Assembly: GCA_049700195.1 (NCBI GenBank)
Contig: JBNAVY010000010.1
Location: 1 to 59,530, forward strand
DNA length: 59,530 nt
Reading direction: 5' to 3'
Origin: JBNAVY01 sp049700195
Lineage (GTDB): Bacteria > Bacillota > Thermoanaerobacteria > Thermoanaerobacterales > Thermoanaerobacteraceae
In this document: positions 51,135-59,530 of the stretch, one piece after another
How the letters are laid out: every line of letters starts with the position of its first letter
How positions within the stretch are numbered: position 1 is the stretch's first letter
Translations under genes and position numbers: made by a program
Notes under the pieces: model-generated
Told to the model about the DNA's origin: nothing
The model's database searches: none
The model's input: the letters and a program-made list of their open reading frames with translations, nothing else

Positions 51135-52166
51135 ATGGCGAATAAAGAGGTATTATTAGAAGTTAAAAATCTTGAATATTCTTTTGACACTTATGCCGGC
51201 GAAGTTAAGGCAGTAAGAGATGTTAGCTTTGAAGTTTATAAAGGGGAAGCATTAGCTATTGTTGGAGAATCCGGATGCGGAAAATCTGTTACAATGCATG
51301 CTGTAATGAAATTAAATCCAGAGCCCCCTGGGAGGTTAAAGAGTGGAAAGATTATTTTTGATGGCAAAGATATAACTAAATATACAAATAAAGAAATGCA
51401 GACTATAAGAGGTTCAGAAATAGGGATGATATTTCAGGATCCCATGACATCATTAAATCCGACTATGACAATAGGTAAGCAAATAGCTGAGGTTGTTTTA
51501 AAACATCAGGATGTTACAAAATCTGAGGCAATGAAAATTGCCAAAGATATGCTTGACATTGTTGGGATACCAAATGCTGACAGGAGAATAAACCAGTATC
51601 CTCATGAATTTTCAGGTGGTATGAGACAAAGAGCCATGATAGCTATAGCTCTTGCATGTAAACCCAAATTGCTTATTGCAGACGAGCCTACGACTGCTCT
51701 TGATGTAACCATACAGGCTCAAATATTAGATCTTATGAAAGATCTTCAGAAAGAATTTAATACATCAATAATAATAATTACTCATGACCTTGGTGTTGTT
51801 GCAGATATAGCTGACAGAGTTGTAGTAATGTACGCGGGACAGATTATAGAAAGAGGAACTGCTGAAGAAGTATTTTATGAACCACAGCATCCTTACACAT
51901 GGGGACTGTTAAAATCAGTTCCAAGACTTGATGCAAAGAATAAAGAGAAACTTGTACCAATAATAGGAACACCCCCAGATTTATTTGCTCCACCTGTTGG
52001 ATGTGCATTTGCAGCAAGATGTGATTATGCTATGAAAATATGTCATGAAGCTCAGCCTTTTGTTACTGATGAAACAGGCACTCATAAAGTATCATGCTGG
52101 CTGAAACACCCTCATGCACCTAAATATGATAATCATACTGAAATGGGGGTAAAAGTAAATGAGTGA
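51135..52166 (+). CDS. oppD: Oligopeptide ABC transporter ATPase OppD
   Basis: One of the two ATPases that power uptake. The 343-residue protein has Walker A GESGCGKSV, signature FSGGMRQRAM, Walker B LLIADEPTTALD, and the switch histidine in THDLGVVAD. The C-terminal oligopeptide-transporter extension has CAFAARCDYAMKIC, probably an Fe-S or zinc site of the Opp ATPases. AAGGAGG precedes ATG. It overlaps oppF by eight bases. Confidence 0.96.
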   Translation: MANKEVLLEVKNLEYSFDTYAGEVKAVRDVSFEVYKGEALAIVGESGCGKSVTMHAVMKLNPEPPGRLKSGKIIFDGKDITKYTNKEMQTIRGSEIGMIFQDPMTSLNPTMTIGKQIAEVVLKHQDVTKSEAMKIAKDMLDIVGIPNADRRINQYPHEFSGGMRQRAMIAIALACKPKLLIADEPTTALDVTIQAQILDLMKDLQKEFNTSIIIITHDLGVVADIADRVVVMYAGQIIERGTAEEVFYEPQHPYTWGLLKSVPRLDAKNKEKLVPIIGTPPDLFAPPVGCAFAARCDYAMKICHEAQPFVTDETGTHKVSCWLKHPHAPKYDNHTEMGVKVNE

Positions 52167-53121
52167 AGAAAAAGTATTGCTTGAAGTTAAAAATCTTAAA
52201 AAATATTTTAATGTAAGTGGTGGAATTTTAAAGGCTGTAGATGATGTAAGTTTTAAAATAAAAAAAGGTGAAACATTAGGATTGGTTGGAGAATCTGGCT
52301 GTGGAAAGTCAACCACAGGCAGAACAGTAATTGGATTGTATGAGGCAACAGGTGGACAGATAATTTTCGATGGCGCAAATGTCCAGAAATTATCACAAGA
52401 TCAAAGAAAGAAATTTACCAGAAGATTGCAGATGATTTTTCAGGATCCATATGCATCTCTTAATCCGCGTATGACAGTAGGAGATATTATAGGAGAAGGT
52501 ATTGATATACATGACCTTTACACAGGGAAAGAGAGAATGGAAAGAATATATAGCCTATTGGAAATGGTTGGATTAAATAGAGAACATGCCAACAGATTTC
52601 CTCATGAATTTTCTGGCGGTCAAAGGCAGAGAATTGGTATAGCAAGGGCTATGGCAATTGAACCAGATTTTATTATTGCCGATGAACCCATATCAGCTCT
52701 TGATGTGTCTATACAGGCACAAATAGTAAATCTTTTAATGAATTTGCAGCAGGATAAAGGATTGACGTATCTGTTCATTGCCCATGACCTTAGTATGGTA
52801 AGACATATAAGTGACCGAGTAGCAGTAATGTATCTGGGTGTAATTGTTGAAATGACAACTAGTTCAGAACTATATACAAATCCCTTGCATCCATATACAC
52901 AGGCATTATTGTCTGCAGTACCTCTTCCAGACCCTAAAATAGAAAAAAAGAGAGAGAGAATAATATTAGAAGGAGATGTTCCAAGCCCTATAAATCCTCC
53001 TTCAGGATGCCGTTTCAGAACAAGATGCAAATATGCAATGGATATTTGCAAGGAGAAGACACCACCGTTAAAAGAAGTTGGCAGCGGTCATTTTGTAGCA
53101 TGTCATTTATTTGATAAATAA
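52159..53121 (+). CDS. oppF: Oligopeptide ABC transporter ATPase OppF
   Basis: The partner ATPase. The 320-residue protein has Walker A GESGCGKST, signature FSGGQRQRIG, Walker B IIADEPISALD and AHDLSMVRH, with the C-terminal cysteine motif CRFRTRCKYAMDIC. ATG 52159 overlaps the oppD end; GGGGG lies ten bases upstream. Ends the operon; no strong terminator is seen before the next gene, only an AT-rich gap. Confidence 0.96.
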   Translation: MSEEKVLLEVKNLKKYFNVSGGILKAVDDVSFKIKKGETLGLVGESGCGKSTTGRTVIGLYEATGGQIIFDGANVQKLSQDQRKKFTRRLQMIFQDPYASLNPRMTVGDIIGEGIDIHDLYTGKERMERIYSLLEMVGLNREHANRFPHEFSGGQRQRIGIARAMAIEPDFIIADEPISALDVSIQAQIVNLLMNLQQDKGLTYLFIAHDLSMVRHISDRVAVMYLGVIVEMTTSSELYTNPLHPYTQALLSAVPLPDPKIEKKRERIILEGDVPSPINPPSGCRFRTRCKYAMDICKEKTPPLKEVGSGHFVACHLFDK

Positions 53122-53301
53122 TATTAGAAAAAGTATTAAATTTTAAGTAAGTTTTTAGCATTTATGCCTTAATGAATGTGGATTATCTATAATATTTAAA
53201 TATTGCTTTTGAGATATAAAGTTTCAATTAAAATTATAGATTATTCTATTATATTTTGCGCATAAATGCTATTTTTTAATTTATTGAAAAGAGGAAGAAA
53301 A

Positions 53302-54891
53302 ATGTCAAGAAAGATATTGTCTATTTTACTAATATTGGCTGTTGCCATTAGCTTAATTACTTATCATTTTTATGAGTTTTTACATATAGTATCATCCAAT
53401 CCATCTAAAATGTGGAGCAGAGATTTAACTATAGGTGAAAAAAGTTTAAATAAGTCTTCATACTTATTTTATGATAATAACAAAGTCTATGCTGTATGGA
53501 CAAATGAAAAAGGTTTTACAGTTTCTCAAATTAAAAATGATGGTACCTTTTTTGAAAAAACTATTACTATAAATGATTTTAAAGAAACTGATGTTTCAGA
53601 TATTCAATATTATAATAGTAAATTATACTGGTTGGAAAACGGCACGATAAGATATATAAATATAGATGGCAAAGAATATACTAATTCAAATATAAAGGCC
53701 AGAAGTTACAGAATATCAGGTAAATATATTATATCTTCTGGTAACAATAGTTTAACAATATATGACATAAAAGGCAAAAATATAAATAAAATGTATTCAA
53801 TTGCTAATAATGTTGAATTTTCAAATTTAGAAGTTACGCTATATAACAATAATATTTTTATTGCTGGACTTTATGATGATAAAGAATATTACAAAATTTA
53901 TTTTTTAAATTACGATATTGATAAAAATGATTTTTTAACAAATATTGAATTATATAAAATGACTCAGTCAAATAATTCAAGTATTTATAATTTAAAAATT
54001 GCTCACGATAATGGGGTATATATCTTTTACGATCTGACATCTAAAATAGGTGCAAATGCATATTATTTTTATTTTAATCCAAAAAATATTAAATTAATAG
54101 AACCAATAAAAGTAGAACTTCCGGTATATGGCAATATGAATTCATCAAATGTAGGTCCTTTTGATATAACTGAAAATCCTGAAAATAAAACTTTAATGGC
54201 AGTATTTTCATCTGAAGCATTATATAAAGAAGTAGCAAAACAAACAAAAGAAGCAACTGAAATAATTTATGGAATTTTTAAAGATGGGAAAATAAATAGT
54301 ATAAATTATGTTTCAAAAACAGGTTCCTGGGCCTCAGAACCTACTGTGCTATACACCAATGAAGGATTTTATGTATCATGGATAGAAGCAGGGGGTTTTT
54401 ATAAATATATAGTTAAAGTAGCAAGCACTAATTTAGAATTTATAAAATCAATACAAAAAATAAGAACTTCAGATATAGAAAAAGCTTTAAGCATATCCGC
54501 AGTGTCTAACTCTGCCGCAATACTTTTAGGCCTTATTTTGATTTTTAGCGGCTCAATACCATCCTATGCATGGTTTATATTTATAATGCTTTTTGAACCC
54601 CGTAAACTTAAAAATGAATCAATAATATCTTTTTATATAGGTGCTTTTATATATGCAGCAGCAAAATATATATTTTATCCGCCTAAGGCAATAAGGTATA
54701 ATTTATCTACAGTACCTTTTCCATATAATTCGATTTTAATTCCAATAGCTTTTACTTTATTGTCATTTATGATAGTTAAGTTATATTTTGGCGGAAAAAA
54801 GTTCAGTTCTAATTTTGGTGCATTTACTTTTATGGTTGTAATAGATGCTATATTTACTAATTTATTTTATGCTCCTTATTTAATGGGCTAA
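53302..54891 (+). CDS. Membrane protein of unknown function with large N-terminal ectodomain
   Basis: A 529-residue protein. Residues about 5-25 form a signal anchor (LSILLILAVAISLITYHFY). Residues about 30-385 are rich in short beta segments with Y/W/N/D, such as YAVWTNEKGFTVSQI and WLENGTIRYINIDG, compatible with a beta-propeller or similar repeat domain outside the cell. Four or so hydrophobic segments (about 405-525) follow. ATG 53266 is in frame but lacks a ribosome site; AAGAGGAAG precedes 53302. It lies after oppF, with a 180-base gap, so co-transcription is uncertain. Family not recognised. Confidence 0.8.
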   Translation: MSRKILSILLILAVAISLITYHFYEFLHIVSSNPSKMWSRDLTIGEKSLNKSSYLFYDNNKVYAVWTNEKGFTVSQIKNDGTFFEKTITINDFKETDVSDIQYYNSKLYWLENGTIRYINIDGKEYTNSNIKARSYRISGKYIISSGNNSLTIYDIKGKNINKMYSIANNVEFSNLEVTLYNNNIFIAGLYDDKEYYKIYFLNYDIDKNDFLTNIELYKMTQSNNSSIYNLKIAHDNGVYIFYDLTSKIGANAYYFYFNPKNIKLIEPIKVELPVYGNMNSSNVGPFDITENPENKTLMAVFSSEALYKEVAKQTKEATEIIYGIFKDGKINSINYVSKTGSWASEPTVLYTNEGFYVSWIEAGGFYKYIVKVASTNLEFIKSIQKIRTSDIEKALSISAVSNSAAILLGLILIFSGSIPSYAWFIFIMLFEPRKLKNESIISFYIGAFIYAAAKYIFYPPKAIRYNLSTVPFPYNSILIPIAFTLLSFMIVKLYFGGKKFSSNFGAFTFMVVIDAIFTNLFYAPYLMG

Positions 54892-54895
54892 AATT

Positions 54896-55087
54896 TTATT
54901 TATCTGCAGATTTTACTGCATTTTTATTTTTTATATAATAAACACAATCAGTAGAGTTGTTCTCTGATAAAAATAAATAATCAATGCTAAAATTCTTCTG
55001 TATATTTTTAATATCAGAAATATTGGATAATGTACACTTCCCATCCTTCTGGTAGATACAATCTGATATACAGTTTATATTAGTCAT
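54896..55087 (-). CDS. DUF1540 domain protein
   Basis: A 63-residue protein with four cysteines in the DUF1540 pattern: CISDCIYQKDGKC (Cys6, Cys10, Cys17) and a distal STDCVYY (Cys48). The spacing suits a small zinc-binding or disulfide domain. AGGTGTC lies upstream of ATG on this strand. The family is common in spore-forming clostridia and its role is unknown. It is alone on the minus strand, overlapping no neighbour. Confidence 0.85.
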   Translation of the reverse strand: MTNINCISDCIYQKDGKCTLSNISDIKNIQKNFSIDYLFLSENNSTDCVYYIKNKNAVKSADK

Positions 55088-55259
55088 AAAGTGACACCTC
55101 CATTTTTATTTTGCCAAATAGTTAATAAATTAATACTTTTAGCCGATAAAAAATATTAAAGTTAAAGAATTGTAATCTGTTTGTAATCATTTTGTAATAT
55201 AAATATATTATCATATAATATATAAAGTCGTCGTAAATTGGCAAAAAGGGGGGTATAAT

Positions 55260-57038
55260 TTGAAAAAATTAGTATTTATAGTAACGACAATAATATTTAT
55301 ATTTTTATTAGGAATTAGTGCTTTTGCTTACACAAACAATATTTTTGTCGATGGGAAGACAATAAAATATGATGTAAAGGATATTTTAATAAATATTAAT
55401 GGTAAAAATTTTGATACTGGTAATACACCCCCATTGATTATTAATGAAAGTACATTAGTACCAGTCAGAGCCATTTCGGAAGGCGAATTTAAGTCAAATG
55501 TAGTTTGGGATGAAAAGAATAAAAAAGTAACTATAACAAAGGACAAAAATATAGTACTTACAATTGGAAGCGATATAGCTGAAGTAGATGGTAAACAGGT
55601 TAAACTTATAGCACCTGCAAGAATAATATATATTGGGAAATATGGGTATACATATATTCCATTTAGATTTCTTTTTGAAACTTTTGGTTATAAAGTAGAA
55701 TGGAATCAAGAAAATTATGAGATAAAAACCTCATCGCCTCCTCCTAAAATTATTGCTATTAAAGATGTGAAATCAACTATTAATAATGGCGTTCTTTCTT
55801 TAAACATTATAGCCGATGGTCCTATGAAATATACACAAGGCATAATTGAAGAAACTGGCAATGTACGTAATTATCTTGATATAGATAATGCTATTTTAGA
55901 AAAAGGCAAATACAACATAGATATAAATACAAGTGGTATAAAAAATGCAGTGATAGCCCAAAACCAAATGGAACCAACTCCTAAAGTGAGAGCTGTTGCA
56001 TATTTGTCAAATACAATACCATATACAATCACACAATCAGATGATAAAACAACTATTACAATATCCTATGATGTTGGGACAAGCTATGTTACGGGAATTA
56101 ATTTTGAAAAACAGGAAAATACAGATAAAGTTGTAATCTCGTCAGATGCTAGTAATATTAATACTTTTAGGGATGGAAACAATAAAATAGTTGTTGACAT
56201 TACAGGTTCAATTCTTAAAATGCCAGATGGTTTAAAGGCTGGACAGATAAATGTTCAAGGAGATGCTGTAACTGCTATTAGATATTCACAATACAGTAAA
56301 GATGTAGTTAGAATTGCTATTGACACAAATAGTTTTGCAGATTTTAAAATCATATCTGATAAAAACAGCATAATAATGTATGTAGTTAAACCAAAACCTA
56401 ACGAAAAACCCTTGATATACATAGATCCAGGTCATGGAGGGACTGATCCCGGTGCAATCGGCATAGGTGGGATAAGAGAATCAGATATAACACTTGGGAT
56501 ATCTCTTAAATTAAATGAATTATTAACGAAAAATGGTTTCAGAACTAAATTATCCAGAGAAAGTGATATTGATGTTGGCCTTGATGCAAGATCTCAGGAT
56601 GCTAATAATTCTGGTGCTGATGTTTTTATAAGCATACATGCAAATGCATTTTCTAATCCTCAGATAAAAGGAACTGAAGTATATAGCTATCCTCAAGGAC
56701 TAAATGGTGACATAAGAGATAATAAAACTTTTGCAAAGATAGTTCATGACAATCTTATAAAACAGATTAATACAAATGATAGAGGGATAAAAGAAGCGAG
56801 ATTTTCTGTCCTGACAAAAACAAATATGCCTGCTATCCTTATAGAAACTGCATTTGTCACAAATCCGGATGATGCAGCTTTGCTGCAGGATGATTCTTTC
56901 CAGTGGAAAGTAGCACAAGGAATATATAACGGAATTGTTGAATATTTTAATGGAATAAATGATAAAACTATAAGTAAAACAATACCTATTCCACTTAATA
57001 ATACAACAGTAAATAATGATGTTTATAATAACAAATAA
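55260..57038 (+). CDS. Secreted N-acetylmuramoyl-L-alanine amidase with copper-amine-oxidase-like N-domain and AMIN domain
   Basis: Cuts the amide bond between MurNAc and the stem peptide. A signal peptide (MKKLVFIVTTIIFIFLLGIS, then AFAYT) is followed by a Cu-amine-oxidase N-like domain (about 35-150; LVPVRAISEGEF, TYIPFRFLFETFGYKVEW), one or two AMIN domains (about 170-370) that target the wall, and an Amidase_3 catalytic domain (about 385-575) with YIDPGHGGTDPGA, the glutamate RESDI, SIHANAF and the catalytic glutamate in LIETAFVTN. 592 residues. TTG start with GGGGGG upstream. It has its own terminator. Confidence 0.93.
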   Translation: MKKLVFIVTTIIFIFLLGISAFAYTNNIFVDGKTIKYDVKDILININGKNFDTGNTPPLIINESTLVPVRAISEGEFKSNVVWDEKNKKVTITKDKNIVLTIGSDIAEVDGKQVKLIAPARIIYIGKYGYTYIPFRFLFETFGYKVEWNQENYEIKTSSPPPKIIAIKDVKSTINNGVLSLNIIADGPMKYTQGIIEETGNVRNYLDIDNAILEKGKYNIDINTSGIKNAVIAQNQMEPTPKVRAVAYLSNTIPYTITQSDDKTTITISYDVGTSYVTGINFEKQENTDKVVISSDASNINTFRDGNNKIVVDITGSILKMPDGLKAGQINVQGDAVTAIRYSQYSKDVVRIAIDTNSFADFKIISDKNSIIMYVVKPKPNEKPLIYIDPGHGGTDPGAIGIGGIRESDITLGISLKLNELLTKNGFRTKLSRESDIDVGLDARSQDANNSGADVFISIHANAFSNPQIKGTEVYSYPQGLNGDIRDNKTFAKIVHDNLIKQINTNDRGIKEARFSVLTKTNMPAILIETAFVTNPDDAALLQDDSFQWKVAQGIYNGIVEYFNGINDKTISKTIPIPLNNTTVNNDVYNNK

Positions 57039-57066
57039 GAACCGACTGCTTTGCGGTTCTTTTTTG
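57038..57066 (+). terminator. Terminator of the amidase gene
   Basis: AGAACCG / CGGTTCT with T run of six, starting at the stop codon. Confidence 0.85.
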
Positions 57067-57170
57067 CGTTTTACTTGTAAAATATCATAAAAGGTTTTAA
57101 AATAATATTGTAAATAAAAATTGGGCAAATTATTGTATGACATTTTGTTTGTTATGAAAGGGTTGAAAAA

Positions 57171-57941
57171 ATGAGTAGAATTGATGGCAGAGAGTTTGAT
57201 CAGCTAAGGCCAATAAAAATAATAAGGGATTTTAATAAATATGCAGAAGGTTCTGTATTAATAGAGGTTGGAAATACTAAAGTTATATGTACCGCATCAA
57301 TAGAGGATAAAGTTCCACCATTTCAAAAAGGTACAGGAAAAGGATGGATAACTAGTGAATATTCTATGATTCCAAGGGCAACAGAAACAAGGACACAAAG
57401 AGAAGCTACAAGAGGAAAACAATCAGGGAGAACCATGGAAATTCAAAGACTAATTGGGAGAGCATTAAGAGCTGCTGTAGATCTTGATGCAATAGGTGAA
57501 AGAACTATATGGATAGATTGTGATGTAATTCAAGCTGATGGAGGGACAAGGACAGCTTCAATAACAGGTGCATTTGTAGCTTTAGTTGACGCAATTCATA
57601 AACTTATGCAAAAAAAAGTTATTACAAAGATGCCGATAAAAAATTTCGTTGCAGCAGTAAGTGTTGGAATTGTAGATAATCAAAGATTGTTGGATTTGTG
57701 TTTTGCAGAAGATTCAAATGCTTTAGTGGATATGAATGTTGTAATGACAGATAAAGGCGAATATGTAGAAATTCAAGGTACAGGGGAAGGAGGGCCTTTT
57801 AGCAAGAGCGAATTAGATGGTTTAATAGAGTTAGCAGAATATGGTCTTGAACAGATAATAGATGTACAAAAACAGGCACTATTAGATATTTATGATAAAA
57901 TAGGAGCTGATAATTTTGAAAATAATACTAGCAACTCATAA
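57171..57941 (+). CDS. rph: Ribonuclease PH
   Basis: Phosphate-dependent exoribonuclease that trims tRNA 3' ends. The 256-residue protein has RPIKIIRDFNKYAEGS, the phosphate-site stretch SGRTMEIQRLIGRALRA and IDCDVIQADGGTRTASITG. GAAAGGG precedes ATG. It overlaps rdgB, as in many Firmicutes. Five tRNA genes lie 1.2 kb downstream. Confidence 0.97.
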   Translation: MSRIDGREFDQLRPIKIIRDFNKYAEGSVLIEVGNTKVICTASIEDKVPPFQKGTGKGWITSEYSMIPRATETRTQREATRGKQSGRTMEIQRLIGRALRAAVDLDAIGERTIWIDCDVIQADGGTRTASITGAFVALVDAIHKLMQKKVITKMPIKNFVAAVSVGIVDNQRLLDLCFAEDSNALVDMNVVMTDKGEYVEIQGTGEGGPFSKSELDGLIELAEYGLEQIIDVQKQALLDIYDKIGADNFENNTSNS

Positions 57942-58518
57942 CAGCCATAAAATTAACGAGATAAAAAGTTTTTTCAATGATTTTAATGCTGAAATAATAT
58001 CAATGAATGAAATTGGTGTATATGATGAGATTGAAGAAAGTGGGGAATCAATAGAAGAAAATGCTTTAATAAAAGCAAGGTGGATTAAAGAAAAAGTTGA
58101 TAATGGCATTATTATAGCAGATGATACAGGACTTTTCGTGGATTATTTAAATGGTCAGCCCGGAGTTTATTCTGCAAGATTTGCAGGAGAAAACGCAACA
58201 TATGATGATAATAACAAAAAGCTGTTAAAACTTTTAGAAGGTGTTCCTTTTGAAAAGAGGAGGGCGTATTTTAAAACTGTAATAGCTCTTATAAATGGAA
58301 ACTGTGAACATATCTTAGAAGGAAGATTAGATGGTTATATTATTGAAAAGCCTGTTGGAAAAAACGGATTTGGTTATGACCCTTTATTTTATGTGCCTGA
58401 AATTAAAAAGACTTTGGCTGAAATGAAAACAGAAGAAAAAAATAAAATAAGTCATAGAGCATTAGCTCTTCAAAAATTAAAAGAATATTTAAAAATAAAT
58501 CTGGAGGGAGATAGATGA
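57916..58518 (+). CDS. rdgB: XTP/dITP diphosphatase (RdgB/HAM1 family)
   Basis: Removes deaminated purine triphosphates such as dITP and XTP. The 200-residue protein has ILATHNSHKINEI, the acidic motif ADDTGLFVDYLNGQPGVYSARFAG and GFGYDPLFYVPE. It starts at TTG inside rph with GGAG upstream, and its stop overlaps yfcE. Relevant to the purine block upstream only in that both handle purine nucleotides. Confidence 0.96.
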   Translation: MKIILATHNSHKINEIKSFFNDFNAEIISMNEIGVYDEIEESGESIEENALIKARWIKEKVDNGIIIADDTGLFVDYLNGQPGVYSARFAGENATYDDNNKKLLKLLEGVPFEKRRAYFKTVIALINGNCEHILEGRLDGYIIEKPVGKNGFGYDPLFYVPEIKKTLAEMKTEEKNKISHRALALQKLKEYLKINLEGDR

Positions 58519-59012
58519 ATTTAGCGGTTATAAGCGATACTCATGGGATGCTGGGGCTTGTAAGAAAAGGACTTTTGGCAATCGGTGAAGTAGATTATTT
58601 AATACATCTTGGAGATAATGCAGATGATGGAATAGAGCTTTCTAAAGAATTTAATATTCCCTTAGAATATGTCAGAGGGAATTGTGATTTTGCAAGTAAA
58701 AATGATTCAGAGAAAATAATTGATATAGAAGGCAAGAAAATATTTCTAACACATGGTCATAAATATTATGTTAAATATGAATATGATATTATTCTTGAAA
58801 GAGGGAGAGAATTAGGAGTTGACGCTATCTTTTTCGGGCATACACATATTCCAATGATTTCACGTCACCATGATATACTACTTTTAAATCCTGGGAGTCC
58901 ATCATTGCCAAGAGATGGATCACGTCCTACTTTTGCTGTTGCAGAAGTAAGTAAAAACGACATTAAAGCCAGATTGATAAACCTCCAGGAAATAAAGGTG
59001 GCAGTAAGATAA
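58515..59012 (+). CDS. yfcE: YfcE/MJ0936-type metallophosphoesterase
   Basis: A small metal-dependent phosphodiesterase. The 165-residue protein has the ligands in ISDTHG, HLGDNADD, VRGNCD and THGHKYYV, and the C-terminal GHTHIP motif. GGAGGG precedes ATG. It is the last gene of rph-rdgB-yfcE, with a four-base overlap. The natural substrate of the family is not settled. Confidence 0.93.
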   Translation: MNLAVISDTHGMLGLVRKGLLAIGEVDYLIHLGDNADDGIELSKEFNIPLEYVRGNCDFASKNDSEKIIDIEGKKIFLTHGHKYYVKYEYDIILERGRELGVDAIFFGHTHIPMISRHHDILLLNPGSPSLPRDGSRPTFAVAEVSKNDIKARLINLQEIKVAVR

Positions 59013-59050
59013 AGCATGATAAATAAGACATAAAAAAATTAAAAATGGTG

Positions 59051-59079
59051 TTGACAAAGGGTTATCCATCTGATATAAT
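59051..59079 (+). promoter_or_regulatory. Promoter of the tRNA cluster
   Basis: TTGACA (59051-59056), 17-base spacer, TATAAT (59074-59079), with TGA just before the -10. A full SigA consensus, 43 bases before the first tRNA. Confidence 0.92.
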
Positions 59080-59121
59080 CTAAAAATGTCAGATGGAGTG
59101 AGGCATAATAAAGCCGAATAA

Positions 59122-59195
<74 letters not shown>

Positions 59196-59199
59196 TTAT

Positions 59200-59276
59200 G
59201 CGCCTGTAGCTCAGATGGATAGAGCAACGGACTTCTAATCCGTGTGTCGGGAGTTCGAATCTCTTCAGGCGCACCA
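59200..59276 (+). tRNA. tRNA-Arg(TCT)
   Basis: Acceptor GCGCCTG / CAGGCGC, anticodon loop CTTCTAA giving TCT, T arm GAGTTCGAATCTC. CCA encoded. Reads AGA, the main arginine codon of this AT-rich genome. Confidence 0.97.
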
Positions 59277-59287
59277 TTTTATTCTAT

Positions 59288-59365
59288 GGTGGGTATAGTT
59301 CAGCTGGCTAGAGCGCCAGATTGTGGCTCTGGAGGTCGTGGGTTCGAGTCCCACTATCCACCCCA
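59288..59365 (+). tRNA. tRNA-His(GTG)
   Basis: The extra 5' G (59288) before acceptor GTGGGTA / TATCCAC is the His hallmark, opposite discriminator C. Anticodon loop TTGTGGC gives GTG. CCA encoded. Confidence 0.97.
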
Positions 59366-59368
59366 TTT

Positions 59369-59444
59369 TGGGATGTAGCCAAGTGGTAAGGCACCAGACT
59401 TTGACTCTGGCATTTCGTAGGTTCGAATCCTGCCATCCCAGCCA
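59369..59444 (+). tRNA. tRNA-Gln(TTG)
   Basis: Acceptor TGGGATG / CATCCCA, anticodon loop CTTTGAC giving TTG. Discriminator G, CCA encoded. With GatCAB in the window it is likely charged with Glu and then amidated. Confidence 0.96.
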
Positions 59445-59450
59445 ATTTAT

Positions 59451-59526
59451 GACCCATTAGCTCAGTAGGCAGAGCACCTGCCTTTTAAGCAGGGTGTCCC
59501 GCGTTCGAGTCGCGGATGGGTCACCA
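59451..59526 (+). tRNA. tRNA-Lys(TTT)
   Basis: Acceptor GACCCAT / ATGGGTC, anticodon loop CTTTTAA giving TTT, T arm GCGTTCGAGTCGC. CCA encoded. Followed by only four bases of the window, so the cluster may go on. Confidence 0.97.
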
Positions 59527-59530
59527 TTTA

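Overview
The window is a low-GC (about 30 %), gene-dense, mostly single-strand chromosomal segment from an anaerobic, spore-forming, probably thermophilic member of the Firmicutes. The gene set and style (HydG, an SpoVB-like flippase, a HutP homologue, CIRCE-controlled groESL, a GatCAB amidotransferase, strong AAGGAGG ribosome sites, many TTG starts) point to the Thermoanaerobacterales, most like Thermoanaerobacterium or Thermoanaerobacter. That placement is inferred from protein resemblance, not from a search.

Layout. 1-3.7 kb: the tail of a gene, glutamate dehydrogenase, an Ogg-type DNA glycosylase, a DUF554 membrane protein and a stand-alone HutP homologue, convergent with an AprX-like subtilase. 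5.0-7.1 kb: a cluster of very small hydrophobic proteins (two 36-residue paralogues, two with doubled LLFFF motifs, one reading frame without a normal start) followed by a 332-residue charged repeat protein of unknown function. 7.2-9.2 kb: promoter, CIRCE, groES-groEL.

9.3-24.7 kb is a purine block. guaB-guaA sits behind a guanine-class purine riboswitch. Then a tandem RNA (guanine aptamer, then a ykkC-type aptamer of the PRPP class, then one terminator) precedes an NCS2 purine permease and purE-C-S-Q-L-F-M-N-H-D, which runs from PRPP to IMP and lacks only purK and purB. The RNA logic fits its genes: transcription should be high when PRPP is plentiful and guanine is scarce.

24.8-31.6 kb: a methyltransferase, murI plus an M20 amidohydrolase, a small membrane protein with its own strong promoter, luxS, an SpoVB/MurJ-like flippase and hydG. 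A 900-base gap after hydG holds a GC-rich, highly structured non-coding RNA (about 31.74-32.03 kb) that resembles the raiA motif class, bracketed by two related hairpins. 32.5-36.9 kb: a PTS operon (LicR-like regulator, an 82-residue membrane protein, IIB, IIC, IIA of the lactose/cellobiose family). 37-44.8 kb: a YerC-like repressor, pcrA, ligA and gatCAB. 45.3-53.1 kb: an oligopeptide ABC transporter with two paralogous lipoprotein binding proteins (oppA-oppA-oppB-oppC-oppD-oppF). 53.3-59.0 kb: a membrane protein of unknown function with a large probable ectodomain, a DUF1540 protein on the other strand, a secreted N-acetylmuramoyl-L-alanine amidase, and rph-rdgB-yfcE. 59.05-59.53 kb: a consensus promoter and five tRNA genes (Gly, Arg, His, Gln, Lys).

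No insertion sequence, prophage, CRISPR array or rRNA gene was seen. The regions most worth a second look are the structured RNA at 31.7-32.0 kb, the small-protein cluster at 5.0-7.0 kb and the tandem riboswitch at 12.8-13.0 kb.
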